DNA of 20,578 bases from JAUYMM01 sp049301455 (GTDB lineage: Bacteria; Patescibacteriota; Microgenomatia; UBA8517), in NCBI GenBank assembly GCA_049301455.1, contig JBAQKY010000006.1, positions 1 to 20,578 on the forward strand, given 5' to 3'. Below, piece by piece: positions 19,195 through 20,578 of the stretch. The notes under the pieces were generated by a model, which worked only from the letters and a program-made list of their open reading frames with translations, did not search any database and was not told the DNA's origin. Positions within the stretch are counted from its first letter, which is position 1. The number at the start of each line of letters is the position of its first letter. Both the position numbers and the translations under genes were made by a program.

Positions 19195-19579
19195 CAAAGT
19201 AAATGAATTAGTAGAAGAAATTTCAAAACTTACAGTTTTAGATTTATCAGAACTTGTTACTGCACTTCAAGACAAACTTGGAGTTAGCGCAATGCCAGTA
19301 GCAGCAGCAGCTCCAGCAGCAGCAGCCGCAGCCGGCGATGCTCAAGCAGCAGGAGAAGCATCTGGTGGAAACCAAACTGTAGTAATGACAGATTCAGGAG
19401 CAACCAAAATTGCAGTTATTAAAGCCTTAAGAGAGATCAATCAAACTTTAGGACTTAAAGAAGCAAAGGATGCAACAGAAGCACTTCCATTCGAAGTATT
19501 GAAAGATGCAAAACCTGAAGACGTTAAATCAGCAGTCGAAAAGTTAAAGGCAGCTGGTGCAACAGTTGAACTTAAGTAA
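19187..19579 (+). CDS. rplL: Large-subunit ribosomal protein bL12 (L7/L12)
   Basis: The protein has 130 residues. The N-terminal dimerisation helix pair (VNELVEEISKLTVLDLSELV) is followed by an Ala-rich hinge (about 42-63) and the C-terminal factor-binding domain (KIAVIKALREINQTLGLKEA, then PEDVKSAVEKLKAAGATVELK). bL12 is the only multicopy ribosomal protein and recruits GTPase factors. It starts with GTG at 19187 inside the rplJ end, behind the strongest Shine-Dalgarno sequence in the window, consistent with the need for several copies per ribosome. A terminator follows. rpoB, the usual neighbour, is absent. Confidence 0.96.
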   Translation: MANKVNELVEEISKLTVLDLSELVTALQDKLGVSAMPVAAAAPAAAAAAGDAQAAGEASGGNQTVVMTDSGATKIAVIKALREINQTLGLKEAKDATEALPFEVLKDAKPEDVKSAVEKLKAAGATVELK

Positions 19580-19602
19580 TAACAATTTAAGATCAAACAA
19601 AG

Positions 19603-19632
19603 AAATCCGCTATTAAAACCAGCGGATTTTTT
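19603..19632 (+). terminator. Rho-independent terminator after rplL, possibly bidirectional
   Basis: AAATCCGCT (19603-19611) pairs with AGCGGATTT (19621-19629) over 9 bp, followed by T to 19632. On the other strand the hairpin is followed by TTTCTTTG, so it may also end the convergent gene at 19664. Confidence 0.92.
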
Positions 19633-19663
19633 GTGCCTATAATGTACAAATGGATATTGCTGC

Positions 19664-20560
19664 TTATGCAATACGAGAGAGGAGATAGTCAGAAAAGGCC
19701 TTAAGTTCAGGCGATGTTCTCGCGTTTGGTTCGATTCCTGGACCTTTGTTAACTTCAATAATGAAAATCTTTTTGGTGATTTTTTCAATTGCCAAATCTA
19801 CACCAGAGATATCTAATCCTAAAATCTTTACAGATCTTAATGCAATTCTATTTGCATCTTGCGTCGCACAATATAAGTCTAGGAAGATTGATGGTCCAGT
19901 TAGGTCTAGATATTCAACCTTTAAATTTTCATAGTTCCTTTTGAATTTCTGTTCAATCACGCAAACTTTTTCACCTAATATTAAAAATCTATATTCTTTC
20001 TCGATGTCTATAAATTTTTGAAAAATAAAATCTTTTTTTGTTTTCTTAATTAATTTATCAAAATCTTTTGAATTTTTAAGAATATAAATATCACGGTTTT
20101 GTTCAGAAAAAATTGCCTTTGCAATTATTGGTAAACCAAGCGCTTTAATTATCTTTTCTTTGTTTGTTATAACACTTTCTCGATAGCAAAAAATGGTGTA
20201 TGGTACAGGTATCCTTTTAATCGCAAGTCTTAGTGCACTTGAGGCCTTGTCTAATGACATGCCAATTTCACGATATGCAGGATCAATGAACTGGACCTTC
20301 TTAAAATCCAAATATTTTATAATTGCACCGATAGACCGAACATATTTACCAGCCCTTCTGATAAAAACTAATTTATATTTTGAAATGTCAAAACTACCAA
20401 TTTTAATTTTTACATCACCAGTTTTAATTTGAAAAAAAATTTCAGCAAAAGTATGAAGTTCGACTTTATATTTATTTTTAGAATTTTGATTTAAATAGCG
20501 CGCGAGTTTTTTATTAACGGAGCTTTTACGATTTACCAAAATGAGCATTTTTGATGACAT
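19664..20560 (-). CDS. ATP-grasp ligase, RimK-like
   Basis: The protein has 298 residues. The N-terminal third is a Rossmann-like pre-ATP-grasp region (KMLILVNRKSS, FIRRAGKYVRS). The ATP-grasp core has LGLPIIAKAIFSEQNRDIYI (141-160), FIFQKFIDIEKEYRFLILGE and the metal-site end GVDLAIE (253-259) with FIIEVNKGPGIE (266-277; Glu269 and Asn271). These enzymes join a carboxylate to an amine through an acyl phosphate; RimK relatives add glutamates or similar to peptides or cofactors. The glycine-rich ATP loop is less regular than usual (SEQNRD in place of a G-x-x-G pattern). The substrate is unknown. TATACT (20573-20568) lies 7 bases before the ATG, so the mRNA is probably leaderless. It replaces rpoB as the neighbour of rplL and converges on it. 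Confidence 0.82.
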   Translation of the reverse strand: MSSKMLILVNRKSSVNKKLARYLNQNSKNKYKVELHTFAEIFFQIKTGDVKIKIGSFDISKYKLVFIRRAGKYVRSIGAIIKYLDFKKVQFIDPAYREIGMSLDKASSALRLAIKRIPVPYTIFCYRESVITNKEKIIKALGLPIIAKAIFSEQNRDIYILKNSKDFDKLIKKTKKDFIFQKFIDIEKEYRFLILGEKVCVIEQKFKRNYENLKVEYLDLTGPSIFLDLYCATQDANRIALRSVKILGLDISGVDLAIEKITKKIFIIEVNKGPGIEPNARTSPELKAFSDYLLSRIA

Positions 20561-20567
20561 ACCCTGT

Positions 20568-20573
20568 AGTATA
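20568..20573 (-). promoter_or_regulatory. -10 element of the ATP-grasp gene
   Basis: TATACT on the - strand ends 7 bases before the ATG at 20560. The -35 would lie beyond the window edge. Confidence 0.5.
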
Positions 20574-20578
20574 TCACG

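Noticed and set aside
1..20578. Alternative genetic code (UGA as Gly)
   Set aside because: TGA is the terminal codon of the M50, nuclease and queA genes at the expected family lengths.

Overview
The window looks like part of the genome of a Candidate Phyla Radiation (Patescibacteria) bacterium, most likely Microgenomates-like. This is inferred from the low GC content, many small low-complexity or coiled-coil proteins of unknown function, tight gene packing, mostly leaderless or SD-poor gene starts, and the style of the secreted proteins (an LPLFVW-type N-terminal segment, Cys-rich modules, Thr/Pro linkers, dockerins). TGA ends several genes (positions 418, 1545 and 2746), so the UGA=Gly code of Gracilibacteria/SR1 does not apply.

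Layout. 1-420 is the 3' end of an M50-type site-2 protease. 443-595 is a candidate structured RNA. From there a + strand backbone runs through the window: tRNA-Thr(UGU), tRNA-Tyr(GUA), tRNA-Thr(GGU), rpmG, tRNA-Trp(CCA), rpsU, secE, nusG, rplK, rplA, rplJ, rplL and a terminator. Apart from rpsU, this is the order of the ancestral bacterial tRNA/tuf/secE-nusG/L11-L1-L10-L12 region, but pulled apart by inserted genes. The insertions are: a PD-(D/E)XK homing-type nuclease between the Thr and Tyr tRNAs; queA and a CapA-type phosphoesterase; a GT-B glycosyltransferase; three small unknown proteins between rpmG and tRNA-Trp; a coiled-coil protein, gmd and an O-antigen ligase-like gene; a three-gene cohesin/dockerin surface locus (8890-13018); and a block of small unknown genes plus a winged-helix regulator between rplA and rplJ (15622-18579). 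An ATP-grasp ligase gene on the - strand follows rplL where rpoB would be expected.

How the genes may work together. The backbone genes serve translation and protein export. gmd, the GT-B glycosyltransferase, the ligase-like membrane protein and CapA suggest surface polysaccharide synthesis. The cohesin protein has an N-terminal signal segment and a C-terminal membrane anchor. It lies between a dockerin-bearing secreted protein and a dockerin-bearing metzincin-like protease, which suggests a small self-assembling surface complex.

Expression signals. Several -10 boxes end 6-7 bases before the annotated or best start codon (capA, 5257, 5811, 8852, 8890, 18579, 20560), implying leaderless mRNAs. 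Strong Shine-Dalgarno sequences appear only before rplL and, at unusual distance, before rpsU. There is no gene-free stretch over 300 bases. The longest, 13019-13237, holds the rpsU promoter and leader; its first 140 bases are AT-rich with only weak hairpins.
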